A DNA stretch of 64,000 nucleotides from Marinoscillum sp. MHG1-6 (GTDB lineage Bacteria; Bacteroidota; Bacteroidia; Cytophagales; Cyclobacteriaceae). The DNA lies in the NCBI RefSeq assembly GCF_024714475.1, contig NZ_JAMZMI010000004.1, forward strand, positions 434,001 to 498,000, given 5' to 3'. Shown here piece by piece: positions 11,100-20,230 of this stretch (position 1 is the first letter of the stretch; each line of letters starts with the position of its first letter). Under the pieces are notes generated by a model. The model made no database searches and was not told the DNA's origin. It was given only the letters and a program-made list of their open reading frames with translations. The position numbers and the translations under genes were made by a program.

Positions 11100-11912
11100 A
11101 TGGAAGTTTTTGATCAAAGTGCCCTAAAGACTGTATTGATGTTTGGGGATTTGATGATATCCTTATCCATATTCACATTTTTAGGCTATGCGGTACAGGT
11201 AATCAGTTTCAGATCCAGAACTGACAAGTACAAATTCGTTTCTGAAAAGGAAAGCGGAGCCCTCAAAGTAACTGCCGTTCTTTTGGCAGGAAGTATCTCA
11301 TTTTACTCCTTCGTATTAATGGGATTGTCAATTAATATTTCTGAAACTTATCAATACTTTTTTGTAGGCCTCTTCGGGCTGATAGTTGGGTCAACACTGG
11401 GGTATGGTCTTTGGTCCTTTCTTTCCTTCTACCACCCATTTATCCTGGAAAAAAGACTGAAAGACATTCGATTCCATCCGATGAACTCTCCTGTTACAGG
11501 CAAACCCATGATGTTATTGAATGAAACTCAGGAAGACGCCCATTTATCGCAAGAGATGATTGAAGAGGAAGACAACTTCTCAGTGGATTATGATGTATGG
11601 GTAGATGAAGAATCTGATTTCAAGGTGATCGAAAGATACAACACCCGGTTTCACCCTCAGATATGTGAAAGTTGTAATTTCAGAACGCTCACAGAAAAAA
11701 AACAGGAAATTATTGAACAGCCACAACTGCATCAGAAAGGAGTTCTCCGTAAACACTATGAGTGCTCTTATTGCGGACATAGGGAGCATAAGGATGTAGA
11801 AATAGCTAGCTGGGATGAAGAAAGTAAATACACCATGTATGAAAAAGACATTGTTGAAATTCCGGCTAACAAAATATCCAAATCAGAAACAGAAGAAGCA
11901 GAAATGTATTAA
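11100..11912 (+). CDS. Membrane protein with C-terminal four-cysteine zinc-ribbon-like domain
   Basis: A 270-residue protein I cannot assign to a named family. Three hydrophobic segments (about 13-35, 54-78 and 83-108) are followed by a hydrophilic, acidic domain. That domain carries two CxxC pairs, CESC (189-192) and CSYC (222-225), spaced like a zinc ribbon. The segment between them (about 30 residues) recalls the zinc-knuckle of Bacteroidota TPM/YgcG-type proteins, but no TPM domain is present. It stands alone, divergent from the alpha-2-macroglobulin operon and convergent with the second M61 peptidase. An envelope role is only a guess. Confidence 0.75.
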   Translation: MEVFDQSALKTVLMFGDLMISLSIFTFLGYAVQVISFRSRTDKYKFVSEKESGALKVTAVLLAGSISFYSFVLMGLSINISETYQYFFVGLFGLIVGSTLGYGLWSFLSFYHPFILEKRLKDIRFHPMNSPVTGKPMMLLNETQEDAHLSQEMIEEEDNFSVDYDVWVDEESDFKVIERYNTRFHPQICESCNFRTLTEKKQEIIEQPQLHQKGVLRKHYECSYCGHREHKDVEIASWDEESKYTMYEKDIVEIPANKISKSETEEAEMY

Positions 11913-11942
11913 ACACCTAAGGCAACTCCAACGACAAGTAGA

Positions 11943-13469
11943 TTACCTTCTTGTCATATTGGTCGTCCACGCTTTGTACATTTTCGCCTGATCTTTGGTC
12001 ATATCCTCCATTGGGGTGATAATAAGGCCTTTTTTTCGAGGCTCCCTGAAGCTCACCCCTACCTTCGCCAGGTATGTCTTATGAGGTAGAGGCTGGTTGT
12101 CCAGTACATAACTATCAAAGAAATCCCGAATTTCAGGATAGGTCATTTTTACCACCTCATCGATAAAGGTCTCCTCCGAAACAGGGTTTCCTTTTCCATA
12201 TTTATCCACTAAATCAAGTATAAGTTCGCGCAGACCGTATTTTCCCTCTGATAATTCGAGCAGTCTTATATCTAACAATCCAGCTACCAATGATCCTCGA
12301 TAATAGATGTTAGCGTATTGCTTCGCACCCGTAGTGAAAGATTCCTCCGCGATTTTCTTAAGGCTCCAGGTCTTATCGAAATGCTTTTCATCAACCTTGA
12401 TCTTAAAATTGATGGAATTATCCAGGTAGTCCTGAACCGAAATCACCCCACCCCTCATCAGTAACATGTTAGAGGCCCATTCTGTCACACCTTCATAAAG
12501 CCACAGGTGCAAAGACGGCGTTGGAGAGACAAAATTGAACTTCTCAACCACCTCACTATGAATGTTAAGCGGCGTCACAATATGAAAAAATTCGTGAGAA
12601 GCAATGTCGGTTACCGCGCTCATGAAGGCACCGTTCGGATCCTTTTCAGCCATCACATATTCCGAGCTATAGCTATGCTCCCAAGCTCCTGTGGTTCCGG
12701 GCGGATTAGGCTCAAAGTGATAGAGAAAAGTGTATTGATCCACCGGAAGTTTTATCAGGAACTTTTGTGCCGCTCCCAACATATCCATCATATTCTTCAA
12801 TAACATGGTAGAGGTAATCTTATCATTGGCCGAGTAGGTGAAAATTCGAATCGGTGTATCGGAAAGTGACGTATCCGCATAAGTCAGTTTACCCATAAGT
12901 ATGGGACTGTCAACTGCATGATCAAAACTATTGGCATAGAATACACCATTTTCAAATTTCAGCGCCGTACCCACATCCCAGCCCTGTCTACCTGCAATGG
13001 TCAAAGCAATCGGGCTGGATTGAAGACCATTAAAGTACCCCAGAAAAACATGCGTATTGAGTAAGGCATGATCTTTTTCTAGAGAAGATCCACACATCAG
13101 GTAGATTGGTAATTCATCCACACGGGTGTCAAAGGTCTCCGCAACAGAATAAGTCACTTTTGAAATAAGTTCAGGTTTGGAAATTTTGAATTGGTTGATT
13201 GACTGTCGTTTAACCTCAAGCTCTTTGCCCTTCTTATCAAATGCTTTAAAGTCACTCACATATCTCCCAATATTCATAGTTTGATAGGTACCAGGTGCCG
13301 TAGCAGCAAACTGAAATACATCATTTTCGCCCGTCAACCCTTCCTCCGGCTCCAAACTGACATATATCGTATCTAAATTGGAACGTACATCTACCGAATA
13401 TTTCATCACCGGCTGAGCTACAAGAGATAGCGACCCAACCAAACATAGCAACCAAACAAACTGCTTCAT
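11943..13469 (-). CDS. Secreted M61-family metallopeptidase, short form without PDZ
   Basis: A 508-residue predicted exported zinc aminopeptidase. The signal peptide ends near LVAQP. The catalytic HEFFH lies at residues 292-296, followed by IVTPLNIHSE and the LHLWLYEGVTEWAS segment with the third zinc ligand. It aligns along its length with the M61 protein at 1114-2982 (shared HEFFHIVTPLNIH and LWLYEGVTE) but stops after the catalytic and helical part, so it lacks the PDZ-like domain. The two are divergent paralogues rather than a recent duplication. The final residues (MYKAWTTN) echo the C-terminus of the longer copy (LLDAWITAD). Substrate unknown. Confidence 0.87.
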   Translation of the reverse strand: MKQFVWLLCLVGSLSLVAQPVMKYSVDVRSNLDTIYVSLEPEEGLTGENDVFQFAATAPGTYQTMNIGRYVSDFKAFDKKGKELEVKRQSINQFKISKPELISKVTYSVAETFDTRVDELPIYLMCGSSLEKDHALLNTHVFLGYFNGLQSSPIALTIAGRQGWDVGTALKFENGVFYANSFDHAVDSPILMGKLTYADTSLSDTPIRIFTYSANDKITSTMLLKNMMDMLGAAQKFLIKLPVDQYTFLYHFEPNPPGTTGAWEHSYSSEYVMAEKDPNGAFMSAVTDIASHEFFHIVTPLNIHSEVVEKFNFVSPTPSLHLWLYEGVTEWASNMLLMRGGVISVQDYLDNSINFKIKVDEKHFDKTWSLKKIAEESFTTGAKQYANIYYRGSLVAGLLDIRLLELSEGKYGLRELILDLVDKYGKGNPVSEETFIDEVVKMTYPEIRDFFDSYVLDNQPLPHKTYLAKVGVSFREPRKKGLIITPMEDMTKDQAKMYKAWTTNMTRR

Positions 13470-13645
13470 TTCTTTAATTAATGTTGTTTCTCTTTTTACG
13501 CATTTGTAAAATAGGCATACCCTTTAATTTGACGGGTGGTAGAATAGCCAGATTAACGCCATTAGTGCGGTATTGCCCTCCCAATTATTGTTAAAACCCC
13601 AAACGTTCTGAACGATATTGAAAAAGAGATGCGTTACTTTGCTAT

Positions 13646-14425
13646 ATGATCAGGTATTTACTGACTATAGCTACACTTGTCGCCATTGGTTATACAGCCA
13701 GGGCCCAGTATTCGATTGCAGGACGCGTATTAAACGAACAAGGAGATGAAATTGGTTTCACTCACGTTTTTAACAAATCCAGTGGTCTGGGAAAGGTGGC
13801 TGACATCAATGGTAAGTTCAATTTACTGGCCAACAAGGGAGATACAATCCAATTTTCCTTTGTAGGCTACAAAAACCATGAAGTAATCATTACCCCTATT
13901 CATCTTGCAAATTATATGCAGGTAGTGCTTCCAGAAGACCCCGTTATCCTCCCTTCTGTTACCATATACGCCGATCCCTATTACAAAGTGCCCTTGAACA
14001 TGCAGGGTCCGCCAATGTATTTAAGAGGAATCAGTGTCGATGAAGATAAACCTGCCATTCAACCCGGTCAAATTACCTATGGAACCAGTCCGGGACCCGG
14101 TGGCATTCCGGGTGGTGGTGTCACACTCAATGGCCCTATTACTTATTTTAGTAAAGGTGAAAGAGAAAAGCGTAAGGCCGCTGAGATAGTTGAGGAGGAC
14201 GCGAAGGTGATCACCTATTCTCAGTTTGTAGCAGAAGATTCTATTAAGCAACGCCTCATGAAACTTTATGCCCTGGATAGTACCGAGTATGATATGATCA
14301 TTGTAAGGCTCAACAATCAATACCCGGGAATTGCCAAAGCCAGCACGCCTGAGGAAGTCTGGCATTGGATGCTAAGGTTCTTCAACCAGACAGTCCCCGT
14401 TGTCAGGGCCTTTCAAATGCATTAG
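13646..14425 (+). CDS. Secreted carboxypeptidase-regulatory-like domain protein
   Basis: A 259-residue exported protein with a signal peptide (MIRYLLTIATLVAIGYTARAQ). It is followed by a carboxypeptidase D regulatory-like beta-sandwich (about 22-105), recognised from YSIAGRVLNEQGDEIGFTHV and the later DTIQFSFVGYKNHEV. This module usually sits at the N-terminus of TonB-dependent receptors, but here no barrel follows. The remainder contains a glycine/proline-rich stretch (about 148-165) and a helical tail. Such stand-alone proteins are common in Bacteroidota and mostly uncharacterised. Its stop overlaps the stop of the convergent glucanotransferase gene. Confidence 0.8.
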   Translation: MIRYLLTIATLVAIGYTARAQYSIAGRVLNEQGDEIGFTHVFNKSSGLGKVADINGKFNLLANKGDTIQFSFVGYKNHEVIITPIHLANYMQVVLPEDPVILPSVTIYADPYYKVPLNMQGPPMYLRGISVDEDKPAIQPGQITYGTSPGPGGIPGGGVTLNGPITYFSKGEREKRKAAEIVEEDAKVITYSQFVAEDSIKQRLMKLYALDSTEYDMIIVRLNNQYPGIAKASTPEEVWHWMLRFFNQTVPVVRAFQMH

Positions 14426-17151
14426 TAATCTGTAAAGCGCCCGTTTGACTCCACCAGACCTGACAGGTTCCCATTGAATTTATCAGCTTCCAGCAGCTCC
14501 TCAATATTGATATGTAATCGATACCTCCAGTAATGCGGAACAATCGCCGGGACATTGATACGTTCCTCCATCGCATTCCCCCTTTTCAAGTCATCGCTCA
14601 TGGCCAGGATATCCTGTATCGGGAATACTGCCAGCATAGCCGGAGACGCCAGGTGCTGTCTCACCGTTTCATAAGCCACCCATGCTTCACATCGCTTCGG
14701 TGCTATACCGTGAAAATGAAGGATGTTATTGAAGAACCTTTGGGATAGCTCAGAATCCTCTAACCACCATTCTCTCAAATTCGATACATCATGACTTCCT
14801 GTACTTGTGACGTACATCCATGGAATATCTGCAGGCTGCCAAAATTCTCTGGCGTCATTTGGCATACGCTGGATCGCCAGACTCAGGATTTGCAGTTCAT
14901 CCATCACGCCCGGTACACAAGCCGGAACCATTCCAAGGTCTTCTCCACAAATGAGCATGTTAGTGGCACGTTTTAACATGGGCAATTTTCGCAACGCACT
15001 CTCCCTCCAAAAATGATTATGCCGATGATAGAAATAGTCGTTATGTAGCTCAAACAATTGATGCCTCGTCATTGGGTCGAGATGTGCAAATGAGGAAGTT
15101 TGATGTAGAGAGATCCGGGGATTGAAGCTCCCCTTTTGCTTGTCCGATTCGAAAAATAACACCTCTCCCGGCAGGCTGTAAAGTGGTAGTCTTAGGCTGT
15201 TGAAAAAAGGAGCTTTTCCCGGTTCCGTTTCAACCAACTTATCAAGTCTATTACAGATACCTACTTGTGTTGAAAATTCAGGCTTTAAATCGAATTGATT
15301 GTTTTCCCTTTCTATAAGGAAATTTTTCTTGATCCAATCGGTGTGCTCAGCGAACAGATAGTCCAGTAGATCTTCTGAAATATAGGGCTTACAAAAACGA
15401 TCATAATTCCAAGATATGCCTCGGGATTCGATCTCTGAAATACTGTATGGAAGGGCAGGACTGAAGTGCCCCATGATCCCCTGAATGGCGTGCTTTGGCA
15501 TCTCCCAGATTCTGAAAAACCCAAGGATATGATCGATGCGAAACACGTCGAAATAATCCGCCATTTTCTTCATCCTGCTGATCCACCAACGGTAGCCTCC
15601 CGCCTCCATCGCCTCCCAGTTGTAAGTAGGGAATCCCCAGTTCTGACCGACAACGGAGAAGTCATCCGGAGGTGCCCCCGTCTGTGTATCCATATTGAAA
15701 AGATGCGGCCATCGCCATGCATCCACACTATGTCTGAAGATCCCGATCGGGATGTCGCCCTTCAACACCACCCCATGTTGTCTGGCATATTCAGTTGCTT
15801 CCTTTAGCTGTTGATCCAGGTGATATTGGATGTAATAATGGATGGCAATGTCCTCATAATGATCCTGTCCGGGCTGGGCAAATTCGATCAATTGCTCGTC
15901 AGTCATCTGCGCATATTCACCCCACTGTGAAAAGTCGGCCGTTTTGAATTTATCACGTAAAAAAGAAAAAACTGCATAAGCGATTATCCAACTTATATTT
16001 TGGGTTATAAAACCATTTAACTCTTTAGAATTCAGGAACTTTATCTTCACTTCATCAAAGTGATACTTAAAGAATTTGGACTTCAATTTCATCACCCCCT
16101 CATAATCAAGCTGTGCACGCTGATTCAATCGCTCTGCTTCCTCATTGATACTCTTTTGAAGTTTTTTATCCTTCAAGTCACCGATCTTTTTCATACTCGC
16201 ATAGATCGGATGAAGTGCATGAACAGAAATGCTCGCGTAAGGATAAGAGTCTTTCCAGGTATGGGTGGCCACTGTATCATTTACCGGCAATACCTGTATA
16301 ATTTTCATGTTGGTCTTCACTGCCCAATCTACCAGCTTAGGGATGTCAGCAAACTCTCCTACTCCTGCTCCACTTTCAGAGCGAATAGAAAAAACGGGGA
16401 TGGCAAATCCTGCTCCCTTCCATGGATCCGAGGGATAAGAAAAATACTCATCGTTGATCGCCACTTGTTCTGAGTCAAGCATTTCATCTGATAGTTCCAC
16501 CACTCGATTACCCCCGGTTTCCCAAGTAGCTATGCGGCCGGTTTCCGCATTCACAATGACGTACTTATATTCAATTCTGGAAGGCTGTTTTGGAAGATCA
16601 AGAGTGTAATCCCAAATGGGGTAATTGGGATCATTCAAATGTCTTACCTTTCCTTCTGACCACTCTCCCAACTCCGGGGTATTTCCCATTATTCCCACCA
16701 GGTAATTTGGACCTACACGAGGGGCTCTCAGTGTGATAGAAACTGTGAGGTTTTTCGAAGCCTTTCCAGACTTTTTGGAGGTCTTTTTCTTGCTGGATTT
16801 TCTGTTAAAAAAAGCCTTGTAAAATGGAGATGAATGTAACAGGTTTTCGGGCGAATCGGAGTATCGGAAATGATCCCTTAAATACAGGCTTTCAGTGTCC
16901 GACATTTTAACCGTTCGGGCTTCGCCAAACTCACTCCATGATTCAGACTCAGACCTGACCTCATAGTAATAAATCAGGCCGGCACCATTCCTTAAATCAC
17001 CACTTCCCTTCCAGCGGCCGTCCTGCCAAAACAACTCAATCACCAGCTCCTGGTGTTGCGCTGCTTTTTTAATAATTACAAAGACCCGCTCTCCCGGTTG
17101 GGTCTTTACCTGCAAATCAAACCATACCTTCATAGGATTAAATCTCTTCAT
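14422..17151 (-). CDS. malQ: 4-alpha-glucanotransferase (GH77) with two N-terminal starch-binding modules
   Basis: A 909-residue disproportionating enzyme that transfers alpha-1,4-glucan segments between maltooligosaccharides or glycogen chains. Two CBM20-like modules occupy about 1-105 and 125-235 (GNTPELGEWSEGKVRHLNDP is characteristic). The GH77 barrel has FRIDH with nucleophile Asp540, CGEDLG with acid/base Glu737 and the later SHD motif. A long helical insertion lies between about 335 and 475. Two CBM20 modules plus an inserted GH77 match plant cytosolic DPE2 and its bacteroidete relatives rather than the shorter E. coli MalQ. No signal peptide is present, so it is cytoplasmic. The alternative start MKVWFD at residue 7 is possible. 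Confidence 0.94.
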   Translation of the reverse strand: MKRFNPMKVWFDLQVKTQPGERVFVIIKKAAQHQELVIELFWQDGRWKGSGDLRNGAGLIYYYEVRSESESWSEFGEARTVKMSDTESLYLRDHFRYSDSPENLLHSSPFYKAFFNRKSSKKKTSKKSGKASKNLTVSITLRAPRVGPNYLVGIMGNTPELGEWSEGKVRHLNDPNYPIWDYTLDLPKQPSRIEYKYVIVNAETGRIATWETGGNRVVELSDEMLDSEQVAINDEYFSYPSDPWKGAGFAIPVFSIRSESGAGVGEFADIPKLVDWAVKTNMKIIQVLPVNDTVATHTWKDSYPYASISVHALHPIYASMKKIGDLKDKKLQKSINEEAERLNQRAQLDYEGVMKLKSKFFKYHFDEVKIKFLNSKELNGFITQNISWIIAYAVFSFLRDKFKTADFSQWGEYAQMTDEQLIEFAQPGQDHYEDIAIHYYIQYHLDQQLKEATEYARQHGVVLKGDIPIGIFRHSVDAWRWPHLFNMDTQTGAPPDDFSVVGQNWGFPTYNWEAMEAGGYRWWISRMKKMADYFDVFRIDHILGFFRIWEMPKHAIQGIMGHFSPALPYSISEIESRGISWNYDRFCKPYISEDLLDYLFAEHTDWIKKNFLIERENNQFDLKPEFSTQVGICNRLDKLVETEPGKAPFFNSLRLPLYSLPGEVLFFESDKQKGSFNPRISLHQTSSFAHLDPMTRHQLFELHNDYFYHRHNHFWRESALRKLPMLKRATNMLICGEDLGMVPACVPGVMDELQILSLAIQRMPNDAREFWQPADIPWMYVTSTGSHDVSNLREWWLEDSELSQRFFNNILHFHGIAPKRCEAWVAYETVRQHLASPAMLAVFPIQDILAMSDDLKRGNAMEERINVPAIVPHYWRYRLHINIEELLEADKFNGNLSGLVESNGRFTDY

Positions 17152-17310
17152 TAGATCAGAATAATACCAGCACTTAACAAGGAATAAAATTGAGGCTGCA
17201 AATTTCCTAATATCACCTCAAAACCGACCATCTTGTTTAGAATCATTTAAAATTCCTCTATCACTCATTCACAATATTAAATTGGGCGGGCGACTATTGC
17301 TTCCAAATGA

Positions 17311-17318
17311 TATATTTG
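17311..17318 (+). promoter_or_regulatory. Bacteroidota -7 promoter element before fbaA
   Basis: TATATTTG matches the TAnnTTTG consensus of the primary sigma factor of Bacteroidota. Transcription would start near 17325 and give a leader of about 25 bases before the aldolase start. No convincing -33 TTTG at the usual spacing was found. Confidence 0.5.
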
Positions 17319-17349
17319 CAGGAAATCAAGTGAATTAAAATAACTAGGC

Positions 17350-18414
17350 ATGAAATTTAAACCAGGAGTCCTAACAGGTCAGGACGCAACAGATCTTCTC
17401 AACTACGCCAATGAGAACAACTTCGCCCTACCTGCGGTGAACTGTATTGGTACCAACACCATCAACGCAGTACTAGAAACTGCTAAAGAGGTAAATTCCC
17501 CAGTCATCATCCAATTCTCTAATGGAGGTGCTGCTTTCATAGCGGGTAAAGGACTTAGCAATGATGGCCAGGCTGCAGCTGTAGCCGGTGCTGTTAGTGG
17601 CGCACAACACGTACACCAAATGGCGGAAAAATATGGTGTTCCTGTAATCCTACACACAGATCACGCGGCTAAAAAACTATTGCCGTGGATAGATGGCATG
17701 CTAGATGCCAACGAAAAGCATTTTGCAGAAACCGGCTCTTCTCTTTTCAGCTCGCATATGATCGACTTGTCTGAGGAGCCTCTTGAAGAAAACATTGATA
17801 TCTGCAAGAAGTACCTTGAGCGTATGGCTAAAATGGGTATGACTCTTGAAATCGAGCTTGGGGTAACAGGAGGTGAAGAAGATGGTGTAGATAACACAGA
17901 CATCGACAGCTCAAAGCTTTACACACAGCCTGAAGAAGTATCTTATGCTTATGAAGAGCTTAAAAAGATCAGTCCAAACTTTACTGTTGCCGCTGCATTC
18001 GGTAATGTTCACGGAGTTTATAAGCCAGGTAATGTGAAGTTGACGCCGATCATCCTTAAAAACTCTCAGGATTACATCCAGGAGAAATTCGGAACAGGTA
18101 AAAACCCTGTAAACTTTGTATTCCACGGTGGATCGGGATCAAGCAGAGAAGAGATCAGAGAAGCTATCGAGTATGGTGCAATCAAAATGAACATCGATAC
18201 TGATACTCAATGGGCATTCTGGAGTGGAATCCTAAACTTCTACCAATCAAAAGAAGGATATCTACAAGGACAGATCGGAAACCCTGAAGGTGAAGATTCT
18301 CCTAATAAGAAATTCTACGATCCTCGAGTATGGCTAAGAGAAGCTGAGAAAAGCTTCGTTACTCGTCTGAAAGTGGCGTTCGAAGATTTGAACAACATCG
18401 GAACAAACGCTTAA
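17350..18414 (+). CDS. fbaA: Class II fructose-bisphosphate aldolase
   Basis: A 354-residue cytoplasmic, metal-dependent aldolase that interconverts fructose-1,6-bisphosphate with DHAP and glyceraldehyde-3-phosphate in glycolysis and gluconeogenesis. It is of the type IIA seen in E. coli FbaA. The active-site stretch LHTDHAAKK carries the proton-abstracting Asp104 and zinc ligand His105. The phosphate-binding HGGSGSSREEI loop and NIDTDTQWAFW are intact, and the length is normal. It has its own promoter and a strong terminator, so it is monocistronic. Codon use looks more uniform than in its neighbours, as expected for a highly expressed gene. Confidence 0.97.
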   Translation: MKFKPGVLTGQDATDLLNYANENNFALPAVNCIGTNTINAVLETAKEVNSPVIIQFSNGGAAFIAGKGLSNDGQAAAVAGAVSGAQHVHQMAEKYGVPVILHTDHAAKKLLPWIDGMLDANEKHFAETGSSLFSSHMIDLSEEPLEENIDICKKYLERMAKMGMTLEIELGVTGGEEDGVDNTDIDSSKLYTQPEEVSYAYEELKKISPNFTVAAAFGNVHGVYKPGNVKLTPIILKNSQDYIQEKFGTGKNPVNFVFHGGSGSSREEIREAIEYGAIKMNIDTDTQWAFWSGILNFYQSKEGYLQGQIGNPEGEDSPNKKFYDPRVWLREAEKSFVTRLKVAFEDLNNIGTNA

Positions 18415-18438
18415 AATCGTAGCAAACTTTATTTTTTT

Positions 18439-18470
18439 AAAGCCCTGACCCACATCAGGGCTTTTCTTTT
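18439..18470 (+). terminator. Rho-independent terminator after fbaA
   Basis: A perfect 10-bp stem AAAGCCCTGA / TCAGGGCTTT with a six-base loop, followed by a T-rich tail. It starts 25 bases past the aldolase stop. Confidence 0.9.
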
Positions 18471-18508
18471 ACCCTTAGGGTTTATAATTTTCTTGCTTAA
18501 TCTTTCCT

Positions 18509-20230
18509 ATGCGCCCGATCATCTACCAAATCTTCACTCGCCTCTTTGGCAATACCAACACCACCAATAAGGAATGGGGCACAGTTGAGGAAAATGGCGT
18601 CGGGAAATTCAATGACATCACGGAGAAGGCCCTTAAGGAAATCAAAAAAATGGGGATCACCCATATCTGGTACACCGGAGTGATCGAACATGCCCTACTG
18701 ACAGATTACACTGAATATGGAGTGGCTTTGGATGATGCTGATGTGGTAAAAGGACGTGCAGGCTCGCCTTATGCGATCAAAGACTACTATGATGTGAATC
18801 CCGACCTGGCTTCGTTTGTTCCGGACCGGATGGAGGAATTTAGGAAATTGGTTACCCGCACCCATAAACATGGGATGAAAGTCATCATAGATTTTGTCCC
18901 GAACCACCTGGCACGTGGCTACCAGTCGGACAACAAACCGGAAGGTGTACCTGATTTTGGGGAGAATGATGACGAAACCAAAGCTTTCGCCCCCAACAAT
19001 AACTTTTACTACTTGCCTAAGCATGGGTTTGTGGTACCTGAAGAATATGCGGAGTTAACAAAAATCAACTTTCCGAATAAGGACGGCTTTTACAAAGAGT
19101 TTCCAGCTAAAGCCACAGGGAACGATGTGTTCTCCGCAAAGCCCTCAATCAATGATTGGTTTGAGACCATCAAATTGAATTATGGGGTGGATTATGTCCA
19201 TGGTCACAAATCTTACTTTGACCCAATCCCGGATACCTGGCTGAAGATGCGCGACATCTTGTTGTTTTGGGCCAAAAAAGGAGTAGATGGATTTCGTTGT
19301 GACATGGCTGAAATGGTGCCGGTAGCATTCTGGAAATGGATCACAGCAGAAATCAAATCAGCACACCCGGACATCATATTCCTTGGAGAAACTTATAAAC
19401 CGGAGGAATACCGTCATTACATTCATGATGGTGGGTTTGACTACCTCTATGATAAGGTCGAGCTCTATGATACCTTAAAGTATATCGTGCAGGGACATGC
19501 CAATACGGATAGCATTACGAGCGTTTGGCAGTCTCAAGAGGATATTTCAACGCACATGCTCCGCTTTCTTGAAAACCATGATGAACAGCGCATTGCTTCC
19601 AGGTTCTTTGCAGGAGATATGCGTAAAGGCATCCCTATGATGGCCGCAACCTCATTTATGCATACAGGTCCTGTCTTGATGTATTTTGGACAGGAGGTTG
19701 GAGAAGCAGCTTATGGAGCCAGTGGTTTCTCGGGGGATGATGGGCGTACCACCATCTTTGACTATTACAGCGTACCCGAATTTGTGAAATGGGTTAACAA
19801 TGGGGCTTTCGACGGCGGCATGCTATCTACGGATCAAAAGTGGCTCAGACAAAAATACATTGACATCCTTACAGCCTGTAATGACTTACCTGCTATCAAG
19901 GAAGGGGCTTTTTACGACTTGCACTACTACAATCGCAATGAGGATTATGAAGGCTACAGCGATCGGGTTTATGTCTTTATCCGACATTGTGAGGAGCAAA
20001 AGCTTTTGATCCTGATCAACTTCAGTGACTACCTGCAAACGGCTAACATCAAAATTCCTGAAGTTGCCTGGGGACAGTATGGACTCAACACAGATAAAAT
20101 CGAGGTTATTGGTGAGGAGCATTTTGTGATCGATAAATCATCCACGTTCGATCATAAGGGTACTGACTCCCAGCTTTCCTTCAACCTTCGGGCTTGCAAC
20201 TACAATATCTACGAGCTTAGAGAGGCATGA
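18509..20230 (+). CDS. Cytoplasmic GH13 alpha-amylase family enzyme
   Basis: A 573-residue alpha-glucan hydrolase or transferase without signal peptide. The GH13 catalytic triad is intact: Asp265 in DGFRCDMAEM, Glu294 in FLGETYK and Asp358 in ENHDEQR, with FVPNHLARGYQ as conserved region I. It is the first gene of a three-gene operon; its last four bases (ATGA) overlap the next GH13 start. Together with malQ on the other side of fbaA, it suggests intracellular breakdown of maltodextrin or glycogen. The exact subfamily and product cannot be read from sequence. Confidence 0.9.
   Translation: MRPIIYQIFTRLFGNTNTTNKEWGTVEENGVGKFNDITEKALKEIKKMGITHIWYTGVIEHALLTDYTEYGVALDDADVVKGRAGSPYAIKDYYDVNPDLASFVPDRMEEFRKLVTRTHKHGMKVIIDFVPNHLARGYQSDNKPEGVPDFGENDDETKAFAPNNNFYYLPKHGFVVPEEYAELTKINFPNKDGFYKEFPAKATGNDVFSAKPSINDWFETIKLNYGVDYVHGHKSYFDPIPDTWLKMRDILLFWAKKGVDGFRCDMAEMVPVAFWKWITAEIKSAHPDIIFLGETYKPEEYRHYIHDGGFDYLYDKVELYDTLKYIVQGHANTDSITSVWQSQEDISTHMLRFLENHDEQRIASRFFAGDMRKGIPMMAATSFMHTGPVLMYFGQEVGEAAYGASGFSGDDGRTTIFDYYSVPEFVKWVNNGAFDGGMLSTDQKWLRQKYIDILTACNDLPAIKEGAFYDLHYYNRNEDYEGYSDRVYVFIRHCEEQKLLILINFSDYLQTANIKIPEVAWGQYGLNTDKIEVIGEEHFVIDKSSTFDHKGTDSQLSFNLRACNYNIYELREA

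Noticed and set aside
17282-17318. Full -33/-7 promoter for fbaA using the TTG at 17282
   Set aside because: The spacer to the -7 box is 26 bases, longer than the usual Bacteroidota spacing, so only the -7 element is reported.
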